From Struthio camelus (Eukaryota > Chordata > Aves > Struthioniformes > Struthionidae): a stretch of 64,000 nucleotides of DNA. The notes below the pieces were generated by a model, which ran no database searches, had not been told where the DNA came from, and saw only the letters and a program-made list of their open reading frames with translations. The stretch spans positions 4,636,356-4,700,355 of the forward strand of contig NC_090943.1 in NCBI RefSeq assembly GCF_040807025.1, given 5' to 3'. Below, piece by piece: positions 28,193 to 39,180 of this stretch (positions are counted from its first letter, which is position 1; each line of letters opens with the position of its first letter). The translations under genes and the position numbers were made by a program.

Positions 28193-28866
28193 AAAATGTA
28201 GAGGTAAGGTTGCCTCTGTTTAAAGCCCTGCTATAATCTAGGCTTCAATGTCCAACTACTTCATAAGAGATAGCCCCCAAATTGAAAGTGGAAGTTAGGA
28301 GAAAGGAAATCTCAAGGAATACAATTTTGATGAGTAAGATCATTGGGGTACAAGGCTTTGAGACACACCATGGAGCATGTCCAGCAACAATGAAGCCAGG
28401 GCTTCTGTCTCTGAGATTTACTTATATACAGTACCTAGTTCCATGCCCACAGCACGAAAGCATGTCTGAAAATCTTACCCTATGTGACTTGCCCATGACC
28501 TAGGAAGGGATTACATGAAGGGCCAGGAAAAAAAATCTAAGTTTTCTGGAGTCCAACTGTTCAGGTGCTACCCCTTTTTTACATTGTAGACCCCTTAAAG
28601 ACCATAATTTACATGGAGTTACATGCAAAAAAATGAGCACACTCATGACTGGGCATTTTAGAAAACTAGCTAAAAGCACCTGTAACTTTTTCCTGTTTTA
28701 ATATTTATAAGTTCTCCTTCCATAAACCAGATATGTATGTGGAAGAGGGTAGGCTGTTATTGGCATGTTTTAGATAGATGCCAAAAGAATATTCTATTTA
28801 ACTCTAGAAATTGATGGCCCTCCTCCTGTGGTAGTTACTTGCTAGATACCCTATTAAAATACATTT

Positions 28867-28902
28867 AAAAAAATATATATATATATATGTATGTATATAT
28901 AG
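28867..28902. repeat. (AT)n / (GTAT)n microsatellite
   Basis: A run of A's passes into AT and GTAT units over 36 bases. Confidence 0.9.
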
Positions 28903-29718
28903 GCCAAATACTAGTGCGATGATGACTACAGGTTTAGCTGGGAGACCTACAAGAAATTTTCGTCTCTGTAAGATTTGATTCTGCCCCATATGAAGATTGT
29001 GACTCAGAAATCTTTAACTAGAATATTTTGCACTCCCAGAAACTGAATCAACCAATTTTCCCCTGCGCATAGCTTACTGTGCTTGGCCTGGTGTACAAAA
29101 GGTTTCCCTCTCAGGAAAGTTTCTGGTTCCTGTTCTGATTTAATATTTCTTTAGTTTTCTTTTCCAAAATACCATCTCTCAGAATAATGACTCTCTAGGG
29201 GATAGACCTCATAAAGGATTTCTGTATGGGATACATTTAATCAGCACAATCAGTGGCATACAGGATCCAGTTGGTCTATTCTTAAAATAAAAAGCTAAGA
29301 AAAAGATCGGAGTAATGCTTAAGCGTACCTGCTTTTCTCCTTTTAGTATAAAGGGAGCTATGGCATGACTAACTCAGCTGTAGACATCTGCAGTATAGAA
29401 ACTTAAAAAGGGGAGAAGAATGTCATGCTTTCTAGGATCAGAGATAAATTCATTAGCTAGGAATGGTGGCTGAATATGTATCAGAGTTTTGTCCTTGCAT
29501 TGGTTGGTATTTAGTTATTTTATATTGTTTGTCAAATAACCAGAAATTAGATAAAATCAATATGTTTACAGACAGTTATCTTGTTATAAGTGTACAGTTC
29601 TTACCTAATGAAGAACAGCTCATCATTCTCCGACTAAGGAGCAGTTATTCCTTACACTATCTATTAAGAAATTGGCCAGCTCTTCACGCTCGTGCATAAG
29701 GTGTTTGTGTCACAACTA

Positions 29719-29950
29719 TCACAGAATCACAGAATCGTTTAGGTTGGAAGGGACCTCTGGAGATCATCTAGTCCAACCTCCCTGCTCAAGCAGGGTCACC
29801 TAGAGCATATTGCCCAGGATCACATCCAGACGGGTTCTGAATATCTCCAGCGAAGGAGACTCCACTACCTCTCTGGGCAACCTGTGCCAGTGCTCTGTCA
29901 CCCTCACAGTGAAGAAGTTTTTTCTCAGGTTCAGATGGAACTTCCTGTGG
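29719..29950 (-). mobile_element. CR1 3' fragment, minus strand
   Basis: It opens with the reversed tail TCACAGAATCACAGAATCG, followed by GGTTGGAAGGGACCTCTGG and CTGTCACCCTCACAGTGAAG. It is about 230 bases of the CR1 3' region, well preserved, so a fairly recent avian-type copy. Confidence 0.93.
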
Positions 29951-32900
29951 ATCAACTATGTATCACCTTATTTTATACTGCCCCTCCCAGAAGTAGTGCT
30001 TCTTCTAGACACTAAAAATCTTCCATAAATGTATTTGCTCCCATGTCACATACTACCCCTTCTACTCCTGAAAATTCATGGGTATGTATCTCTGAGCTAA
30101 CTGGCTGGCTAAAAGCAGCACATACCATTGCCTCTAACGCTCACTCTGTTGTCTTCACTGCACATCCATGGACTTTGAAGGAAGTAATTATTCCATGTTT
30201 GATTCAGACTTGCTTTGTTGACTCTTTGCCCTCACTTCTGCCAAAGCCTGGAAGGGCATTTTCCTCAGAGAAAGGCTGTCCACATGAATACAGTAAACTA
30301 GGGAGGGCCAGGGATGGACAAACCCTGGTCTTTTTGTGCCAGTCTATATTGTTTCATTTTTAGCATATTACCTTAAATGGATTTTGACCTAGCACTCTGG
30401 TAGGTCATGCCTGGGCACAATTCGGGTGACTACACCAGAGACGGATTCTAATAGTACGGATGAGGCTCGACTTTTTCTGGGGGAAAGAGAGGCTGGCCAT
30501 GAGGGCAGGAACTTGCTCGTGCAGCCACAGATTGGCCCCTTGCCCCTTTTGATTTGCTAGAACGCATATAAGTTTAAACCTGATCCAATTCCCATGAAGT
30601 CCTCTCCCTCGACCTCGGTTTTGGGTTGAGCTAAGGGCAGTACAGTATCTCCACAAAGCTAAGAATCTAGAAAGAGAACTCTAAGAAGAATGGGAGAAAC
30701 TAGAACACAAGTTTTTTGTTTTTTTTTTTTTTTTTAATTAGTAGTGGATGCACCGTCTTCTGGGTATTGCTCAGAGGGAGGCTTGTCTCTTGCTGTATAT
30801 GCACGAAGGAGCTGACTACATTTCCTGATATTTAATATGAAGAATAGCACAGGCAGGCACAGCAACAAGCATTCAACTAGAATTTTTGATGGCATAGCAC
30901 TCCGGCTTGCCACTGCCAGGAAAGTACTGTAGAGCCCAGAGACCTCCTCCTATGGCTCGTGTGACAGGTCTGCTCTCCTTTGCATCTCTTCTTCCAAAGC
31001 GTGTTTCAATAAGCCTTAATGCACTGGGATAATTAGGCATATGTAATAACATCTCCCCTTGAAAGAACGGAAATAAATTACTTCGGCAATACTCTTTCAA
31101 CTGCTAGTGTTTGTATTAACATCCTCGCATCTTTAAAACCACCACAGAAACTATATTCTACTGTGAACGGGCATTTTACCATGCTTAGGAAGCTGAAGAA
31201 GCAAATGAACTTTGAGGTCCTTTACGTGTTTTCGGCTATTTTGTACATGAGGAAGGAATAGCAGTGCAGACATGAAGGTAATCATGGACCTCATCCCTTT
31301 CTTATATAGACTCCAGTTGTTAATAATGCAAAATTTAGTTAAGTGGTTCCCTGTAATCTGCAAAAATGCAACAGCTAAGTAATAAAACAAAAATCTGATG
31401 GTCATGTGCCCTCAACAAAAGATTTTATATACATTTTTATGTGAGATTGAAGGAGCTGCTTTAAATAATGGAAGTGAAATCATCTATGTGAGTGTACTGT
31501 GACCAGATGATACATCCATACAAGAAGCTTAGCATCCTTAGGAGAAACAGTAGGATGAAACCACGAAAGAACGGAAAATCAGGTTTAAGTAGGGAGTGTG
31601 GCCACGTGTTGTTCTAGTTCAAGCCATCTTTGAGAAGCACATGGTGTGGATTCATCTTACCTGAGATGAATGTTAAAAGTCAGATATCTTATTTGGCTGG
31701 GATGTATCTTGGTTGATCTCAGGGCTAGATTCATTTGCCAACACATAGGAATCTAGTGCCATTTACCTAGCTAGCCTGAAGCTGCCATACCTTCAGTGTC
31801 CATATCACCAAAAGGGCCTGTTTCATATCTACCAGCCTCCTGTGAAAATCTTAAATATACCAAGGCATCTAAATTGGCATTAGACGCCTATTATTGGCAA
31901 ACTTAACTGAGCCTTAAGATATCTAAAGTCATACTGTTGTGAATGGGAACCTATTCAATACAGCCACTGGAGTCTAAAGAACTGTTCAACTGACTAAATG
32001 ACGAGTGCTTGCTTTTAAGGGATTATTAATCCCAATGGATGTTTAGATACCTAACCTGTATCTGGAAACCTACATGCTGATACCTAAACTTCTCAATGTC
32101 TGAAATGAACTCCCCTTCTCACCTCCCTTTGAAGTCGTTCAAGGAGAGAGAATGTTCTAGGAGTCAGTTCCTCCTACCATTATACGGGAGGAACACGTTT
32201 CGGGCACGAACTTCCCATCTCCTCCCCATAACTGTAAATAAAGCTTAAATGATTAGCTTAGACTGACTATTGACCACAGTGGGAGCTCATTTTTCCAGCT
32301 CATTCAAGCAGGTAGACACTCATATTAGATGCCCAAACCTGCCTGAGGAATTCTACCCGCTACAGATAAGCATATTTGAGTGATCATCTTATCCTCCTTT
32401 TAGAAACAAAGGAGAGGAGTAGGCTCTGTGGAATGATTTATCTCATCCTTTGTAGACACCTAAATTATGTCAGACAAATTGCATTTAAAAGTGTCTGTAA
32501 CTCTGAAGGTGCCTTGAATAATCGGTTCACATTTGCACTATTAATGTCTGCAGTTAGATGGCAAGAGCATTACTCTAGGGGTCTAAGATAAGACAGCTGT
32601 CTGAGCTCCCTCTCCAGTCAGTGGAGAAATAGGCATCATCGGAGAGAAATGTCTGGACAAAAGATATTCTTGTCTCAGTCTATTAAACATAAGGGAATGT
32701 GAGACAGTAAGCTTAGACCGGTTGCCTAACTTCTGCTTTCTTAAAATTAGGTTACCCATGTTTACCTTTTTCCTATTTTGTAGACTAAGCCAATACCTAC
32801 CAGGAACATAAATCTTTTCTTGGCCCCCATGAAAAGAAAGAGTTCAGTCTTAAAGTCAGATTTTTTGTGAATAAAAATCAGTATTGTTCTACTTATCTTG

Positions 32901-33170
32901 AAAAATAAACAAATAAAGGAAAAAAAAACAGAAATGAATTTGAATTGAAACAGCCAGAGGAAAGCAAGAAAACAAATGGATAATATAATGCATAAAACTA
33001 TTTTTGAGGACAGGAACAGCTGGGCTGTCAACTCTTTAGAGACTATTAATAGGAATAAAGATTGCAGTGTGTGTCACTGGGAAAAGTAACTTCCCTTAGG
33101 TTTGAAAAAAGGACTTATCTATTCAACAAATAAGAAACCATAGATATAGAGAAGGGGTTATTGACAGGTT

Positions 33171-33203
33171 AGGAAAAAAAAAAAAAGAGAGAGAGACACA
33201 CAA
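33171..33203. repeat. Poly-A passing into (GA)n and (CA)n
   Basis: Some thirteen A's, then GAGAGAGAGA, then CACACA. This is simple sequence; no retroposon body is recognised next to it. Confidence 0.85.
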
Positions 33204-36200
33204 AAGATTAAAGGAGTTTATTATTAAAAGACTATAAATAGTAGTTTTGTAATAGATAAATACAGGTAGGATATATTTTTCAAATTCAGAAAGCATCTTT
33301 AGATACTTGGGATGGAATTATGTTTATATATCAAAACATGTGGGACAGAACCCACACAAGCCAAGTGACCCGCTTCCATGAGAGCTGCTACAGATATAGA
33401 TGTTTAATATCATTTCAGACACCTTCAGGAACTCAAGACATTCACATGGATCTTGCAGATACAATAGAAGATATACGGGTTACCTGAGTTTTTCTGGGCC
33501 AGCAAGTGGTGGGGGGGGGACAGATGAAAATCCTGGAGAATCTTAAATAGAAGCAAGTGCACATGGTGTAGACAAAAGAAGCACACACTTAAATGTAGAT
33601 ATTTTAACCTGCTAGTCAAAACTCCCCTGTAAGGTTCACACTGGGTGGAATTTAAGGGCCTATTCTAATACAGCAATGTACAGGAACATGACTGAACTGT
33701 TCCCACACCTCAGGATACAATGACTCTTATAAGTAGCCATAACACTTACATTGGTGTCATGGCTCTGTCTGGCATTTCTTTATGGCTGGCTATATGTCCT
33801 CCAGTCCAAAAGCTGACTGCTGGCCAGGGCTGAGGTGCTGAGCTCTACTCATTCACTGGGAATAGACATGAATATGAGTTCTATTAGATACCCGGTTTGG
33901 CCTAGATGTCTAAATAAAGCTACACAACACTTGGTCTTGGTCATTAGTCTAAGTTTTGGCCTCTGTTGTTGTAGTCGAGTACTGTTTTAAACTAGTGCTG
34001 TCACCAAAGGAAACAATTCTCTTCCTTTCAGTCACTCATTTCTATCCTCAAGTCACCACTGTCTCGGGCCAGAATAGGTAGTTATAGGACTATGTGGGAA
34101 ACCAGACTTAAGGACTTATCTGTCTGAAAAATGCCATGCTAGAAAGTAAAAGTTATTTTCTGCAGAGCTTCTTACTAAATCTAATTCACTTCATGGCTGC
34201 AGAAACGGCTCGGTCATGACATAAAAGAGGGGAGGACAACAGTGGGGATAAGAAAGGGTGAGATGAGGGTCCTGCTATTCTTAGTGCAGTGCAGGCTTTC
34301 ATGTACGCCAAACTGGGTCCTGTAGTCAGGATGCGGTCCTTCCTCATTTTACTGTTGGTGGTGGTGGTTTTGTTTTGTGCTTTGCTTTTGTTTCTCCTCA
34401 TTGTGATAATGTATTAGTAGCAGATTATATTATAATAGTACTTAGCACTCCTGCCTCATTCATACGCTAGGATCTGTCAGCACAGGAATTTCTTCCTGCA
34501 GCTGAAGGGCAGCTGAACCTCTGCCTCCAAAAGCTTATACTCTAAGAGCAAGCCAAGATCCAATACAGATGGAAAGAACAGGGCAGGAGGAAACAAGGAG
34601 AAATCACAACTGAGGGTAGCAAACAATAGTCACTCTTTAAGCCTTAATGACAGGCAGAGAAAACAAAACTGGATTGCACCTCTGCCTATATTTCTGTGGT
34701 GGGTCTGGAGTCAGGCCAGGTAGAGGTGGTGGAATATGGGTACATATGGAGCCAGAGCCCCAATACACAACAGGAGTCATTTTACCCAAGAAAAATAGGA
34801 AGTAGATAACACAGCCAGAGCATAACAGAAAATGAATTGGACAAATTATCCTCATGCAGCTCTAAGTAGTTCTTTTCCAATAAATAGTGCAATAACTCTT
34901 TAGCATCTCCACAGCAATCCATTTCTTTGGCTGTCTTATCTTCCTGCTTTCTCCCCACTCCCTACAGCATCACACAGAGATCACCAACAGGAATAAAGCT
35001 TTCATCCTTTTTATAAACCCTCCATTTCTAAAATACAGTGGAGCTTTGTTTTTAATGATAGATGCAATATGTTGCTCTGTAATGTCATGGTCTGCCTAAC
35101 CATTGGGTTACATCCTTTCAGTAATTGCAGCCTTCTTTCCATCCTTCCAGGGCTTTTTGTTTTGTGCCTTTAGTCAAATTCATCAAAAGATTGTTTAAAA
35201 ATGTCAGTAAATTCACCTTTATTCTCTGGCTGATGGCTCATATTGCAATGTGGTGCTGGAGCACTATATTTCTACTGTCTAAGGTGCTGAATATGCACTC
35301 AGAAGAAACACAGTTGCACTTCAGAAAGATTTTTTTGTTATGGAAAAGTCTTATACAGGTAGCATATGGTATCCAAAAAAAAAAAAAAACCCTCCAGTTC
35401 CTACAAAGGTTCTGAGCAGCTCAGGAAATGTCAAGTCATTTTCATTAAACGGCATCAATTTATTCAGAATATCCATGACAGGGATTAGCAAGAATCCCAG
35501 GTCCATCTCCTCATTGATTAAGTTTCATATGGTCATGATGGTTAGCTCACTCATTGATGCTAACAAGAGGACATTTTTATTCTTAACAAGGGGATATATT
35601 TTTTCAGCGTTATATATTGAGCCCAGATTGATTCTGTAGAGCAGTAGGAAACAGAGGTAGTCTTTATCTCAGATTAGTTATCCTATAGTTGCTTAGGGAT
35701 AAATTGTTTAGTTATAGTCAGCTTATCAAAGGAGGAACTATTTTGTGGCAAAATATAGCAAAATCTGTCACAGCAGACAAGAGAATATTAGATTCCTACA
35801 GTATTTCATTAGTGAATCTTCTTTGGATACTTACAGAGAAACAATGGAGTGGAATGAATAAAGTCAATAAATACGGTAACCAAATTAGATTTGTAAATAA
35901 GGTTTTGGCTTACAGAAAGGTCTGTTTAGAGGAATGAAGGGACATAAGTAGATTAAGAAACTCAGAGACTTGAGTGTAGGTGAGGTTTACCACATTAGTT
36001 ACACGAAGATGCTATAAAAACGCAACAAGGCTAAACTTTGTTTTCTTTCTTAGAAAAACCCCTTACAAAAGGAGTTTCCAGCTTGCTGCTTTTAAAGCAG
36101 GTGGCAAATTTTTTTAGGTCATCTGGCGATCAGATAGGAAAAATAGGTGGAAGAGAGAAAATCTTGAAGAAATGAAGGGCTGACAGACCACCTGTGCTCA

Positions 36201-36513
36201 AAGTGTCAATGCCTTCCCCTAAGAGTTGCGTATGACCACGCATGTCAGGAAACTACACGAATGAAAACCTGTTTCTCATTTGGTTCTGCTCCAAACGAAG
36301 AGACTATTTATGATGACGTAAAAGATCAAGATGATCTGAGGGGCCTTAATTATTGGAGTGCTTTTGCAAATTTGTGGACTGGAATGGCATACTAATATTG
36401 ATTTCATTTTCACGTTTACATTTTGATTTTTGAGAGCTATTTCTTGAAATACAGCAGCCAGGGCCCTGAACAACAAATATAACTTGACTTTGACATTTGC
36501 CATGTTATGGGGA

Positions 36514-36563
36514 GTGGGTGGGCCAGACCTCCTTAGGTCCCTTCCAAACTAAATGGTTGTATT
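36514..36563 (+). mobile_element. Short CR1 tail remnant
   Basis: GGCCAGACCTCCTTAGGTCC, then CTTCCAAACTAAATGGTTG, resembles the last 50 bases of CR1. It is old and short, so confidence is moderate. Confidence 0.6.
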
Positions 36564-36849
36564 TGTTCCTTGATCTTGTACACTTAAGCTGGTTGAATAC
36601 TGTTCAGCAGGAATTAGAATCTGTCTCTGTCTTCCAGATATTTGATAGATCTTGACTCTCCATTTTCCTTTGCAGCTCTTAGAGTTAGGAACTGCCTGAT
36701 ACTGTATAGTGTCTGCTTTATGCAGTGGGATCCTGCAAATTGTTTCAGTGTGGCCAGCACCATGTTACTGACCTGTGAGAGCTGGTAACAACTTTAACTC
36801 GTCCTTTAGAGATGGGGAAAAAACAGTAAAATCCAATTTTTTAATATAT

Positions 36850-36889
36850 TTGTGTGTGTGTATGTGTGTGCGTGTATGTGTGTGTGTAT
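36850..36889. repeat. (TG)n microsatellite
   Basis: About 40 bases of TG units interrupted by TA and CG. Confidence 0.95.
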
Positions 36890-37767
36890 TTGCTTTAATC
36901 TCTTGATTATATGATAAACTTGCTGTTTGGAGGAGTGTCTGAGGCTGATCTGTACAGGTAAGTGATCAGATGCAGTTATGGACTAATGGAAGATAAGCAT
37001 ACAGAAAAGAAGAGTTGAAGGAGAATTAGGTTACAGATGTTATCCCACACGTCCCTGCCTTTATCCCCCTCTATTCTGCACAGGTTGTAGGACTGATTGT
37101 CTCTCTAGCATGAGTCTGAGGCCACTATCTCATTTTAGAACCAAATTCCTTTGATTTGCAAGCGTAAGGTGGAGTACGTCTTGAGATAAAACACCCACAT
37201 TGCAGCATCTTAATACTGCTGTCCATGTGTGCGGTAGGTGTCTGAACTCCTGTTATGAAAGATAGTGATCTGGTCAGCACAGTCAGGGAGCTGAGAGAGA
37301 AATTTATACATATCACTAGCGTGATTCAGTCGCTTAAACATAGACACAGAGTGCCAACCACGATGTCCTTGTACATCTGAAATATCTGCATGGAGCTGAC
37401 AAACACAGCACAGGAATTTTAGGACATCCGCACACTTCTGAAGAAAGGTGGGGGAATACGTAGTATCTCAACTGATATCAGATGCCTCTTTTGGGGCAAC
37501 TAAGGTGAGCCCTAGATCTCCTCTGACTGTAACGAATTCCTATGTTTAACAACATTGGGAAATAAAGAATGATACATGGGATATAAAATAGCACTTAAAT
37601 CAACATCAACATAAAAGCCCCACATCTTTTTTTATCTGCATTGGATGCTTTTGTATTTAAGTCTTGGGAGATGGAAATGTCGTTCTCAGACTTCTTGGGC
37701 AGTTCGGTGAGATGGAAAGAGGGTAACAGAAGGAGAACAAAAAGTTGATATTTGAAGATATATTGAT

Positions 37768-38213
37768 ATATGAAGATGACATAAAACTGGGAGGAGTGGC
37801 TGATGCACCAGCTGGTTGCACTGCTATTTAGAGGGACCTTGACAGGCTGGAGAGGTGGGCAGAGAGGAACCTCAGGAAGTTCAACAAAGGAAAGTACCAA
37901 GTCCTGCACCTAGGGAGGGATAACCCCACGCACCAGGACAGGTTGGGGGCTGGCCTGCTGGAAAGCAGCTCTGCAGAAAAGGACCTGGGAGTGCTGGTGG
38001 ACAACAAGTTAAACATGAGCCAGCAGTGTGCCCTTGTGGCCAAGAAGGCCAATGGTCTCCGGGGGGGAGGGGGGGGGATTAGGAAAAGTGTTGGCAGCAG
38101 GTTGAGGGAGGTGATCCTCCCCCTCTGCTTAGCCCTGGGGAGGCCTCACCTGGAGTACTGCGTCCAATTCTGGGCTCCCCAGGACGAGAGAGTCATGGAG
38201 CTCCTGGAGCGAG
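37768..38213 (+). mobile_element. CR1 fragment lacking both ends
   Basis: It covers the end of CR1 ORF2 from AAACTGGGAGGAGTGGC to CTCCTGGAGCGAGTG. It matches the 23-24 kb copy closely (for example TGAGCCAGCAGTGTGCCC). Unlike normal CR1 copies it also lacks its 3' tail. A G-rich run (38061-38078) replaces a consensus GGATCCTGGG stretch. Confidence 0.92.
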
Positions 38214-38559
38214 TGCCTGTTTCACAAAATCCAGGCCCTAGCAAAGAAAGGCTTCCGCCTTTACCTCTTGCACCAAAACAATTATCAGAGAAATAGAGTG
38301 ACATTTGAGCCATCTTCATAATACTAGGGCCAGAAAGACCTCATGTAGGTTGGAGAAGAGGGGGTCTAAGGGTCACTGCTTTAAATTTTTCATCTGAGGG
38401 GAGGTGGATGCCAAAACCCAGAAACTCCATTTCTGAGGGTCCCCAGGGAATACCATTTCCAGATCCAGTGGAAACCCAGGTGCTTTGAAAGCCTGTCGAC
38501 ATGAGCCGCAGGCACGGGCCCATAAGCAGAGGGAGAGGTGAATTCAGCATCTCTTCTTG
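38214..38559. other. Short gap between CR1 and CpG island
   Basis: Nothing recognised. GC rises steadily toward the island; this could contain distal promoter sequence. Confidence 0.5.
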
Positions 38560-39180
38560 CACAGAGAGCATCTGCCTCCAAACACCTCCTTCAAAGACCA
38601 GCCAGTGCTCCGGCTCCCCCTGATTTTGAAGGTGGGCAACCGGAGGACAGACACGTTCACTGAGGTTCGTTCAAAATCCCCTGGCTCCGTGACAGGGCGG
38701 GATGCTGAAGTATCTCCCTCCCTCCACTGCCAACCTGGCCCTGCGGGGTGAGAAGGTGCGGGAGGAGAGCAGGAATTACCGGGCTCCCCCAAGAGGGACC
38801 CAGGAGTCCGGGAAGGGAGGTGCAAGGCAATTCTGCGGGGCGGATCTTGGGCAGGTGGGGGCGGGCTGAGCCTTGGCTTTTGGCAGCTTCACAAGAAGCA
38901 GAGGGAGCGGGGAGGACCCGGCGGCTGCTGCGGAGGATGCTAAGTTTGCGCTGGCTGCTGCTGCCACTGGTGAGTGCCCGGCGGCCGCGTCGGCCGGGGA
39001 GGAAGGGGCCACCCCTGGGTCTGGGGTGGGGAGGGAGAGGGTGGAGAGCACATCTGGCTCGCCACAGCTGGCTGGTCCTTGTGCTGCCCCACCGGCTCTG
39101 GCGCTGGGGGCGACGGAGGGCGGGGGGGAGCCGCGGAGGCAGAGCAACTTCTCTCAGCCCCACTAGAACAGGAGGCAGGC
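38560..39180 (+). promoter_or_regulatory. CpG island and probable promoter of the receptor gene
   Basis: CpG pairs, rare elsewhere in this AT-rich window, are dense here, especially 38820-39130. There are GC boxes (GGGGCGG near 38837 and GGGGGCGGG near 38857) about 70-100 bases upstream of the exon 1 ATG, and I see no TATA box. The island covers exon 1 and the start of intron 1. The transcription start cannot be fixed from sequence alone. Confidence 0.65.
38937..38969 (+). CDS. GHRHR: Receptor exon 1 (signal peptide start)
   Basis: ATG at 38937 opens [11 protein letters not shown] and runs into a strong donor, CTG|GTGAGT, at phase 0. Exon 2 also opens at phase 0 and adds VAG before IHPEC, giving a short 14-residue signal peptide with a likely cut after Gly. 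I chose this ATG because the hydrophobic core follows at once. The same frame is open upstream to an ATG at 38748, but that stretch is Arg/Gly-rich and looks like 5'UTR. The assignment rests on position in a CpG island, the leader-like peptide, and phase fit. It is less certain than exons 3-11, because intron 1 is 9.1 kb and a different first exon is possible. Confidence 0.65.

Larger units (their letters stand above)
24423..37767. other. Intergenic with CR1 fragments, no supported gene
   Basis: It contains the CR1 pieces at 28.1, 29.8 and 36.5 kb and short simple repeats. The stretch 25.08-26.01 kb is rich in ATTA/TAAT homeodomain-like sites and may be regulatory. A minus-strand open frame (31100 to 30873) is treated under findings. 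Degenerate dispersed repeats are suspected at 32.0-32.7 and 37.37-37.53 kb. Confidence 0.55.
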
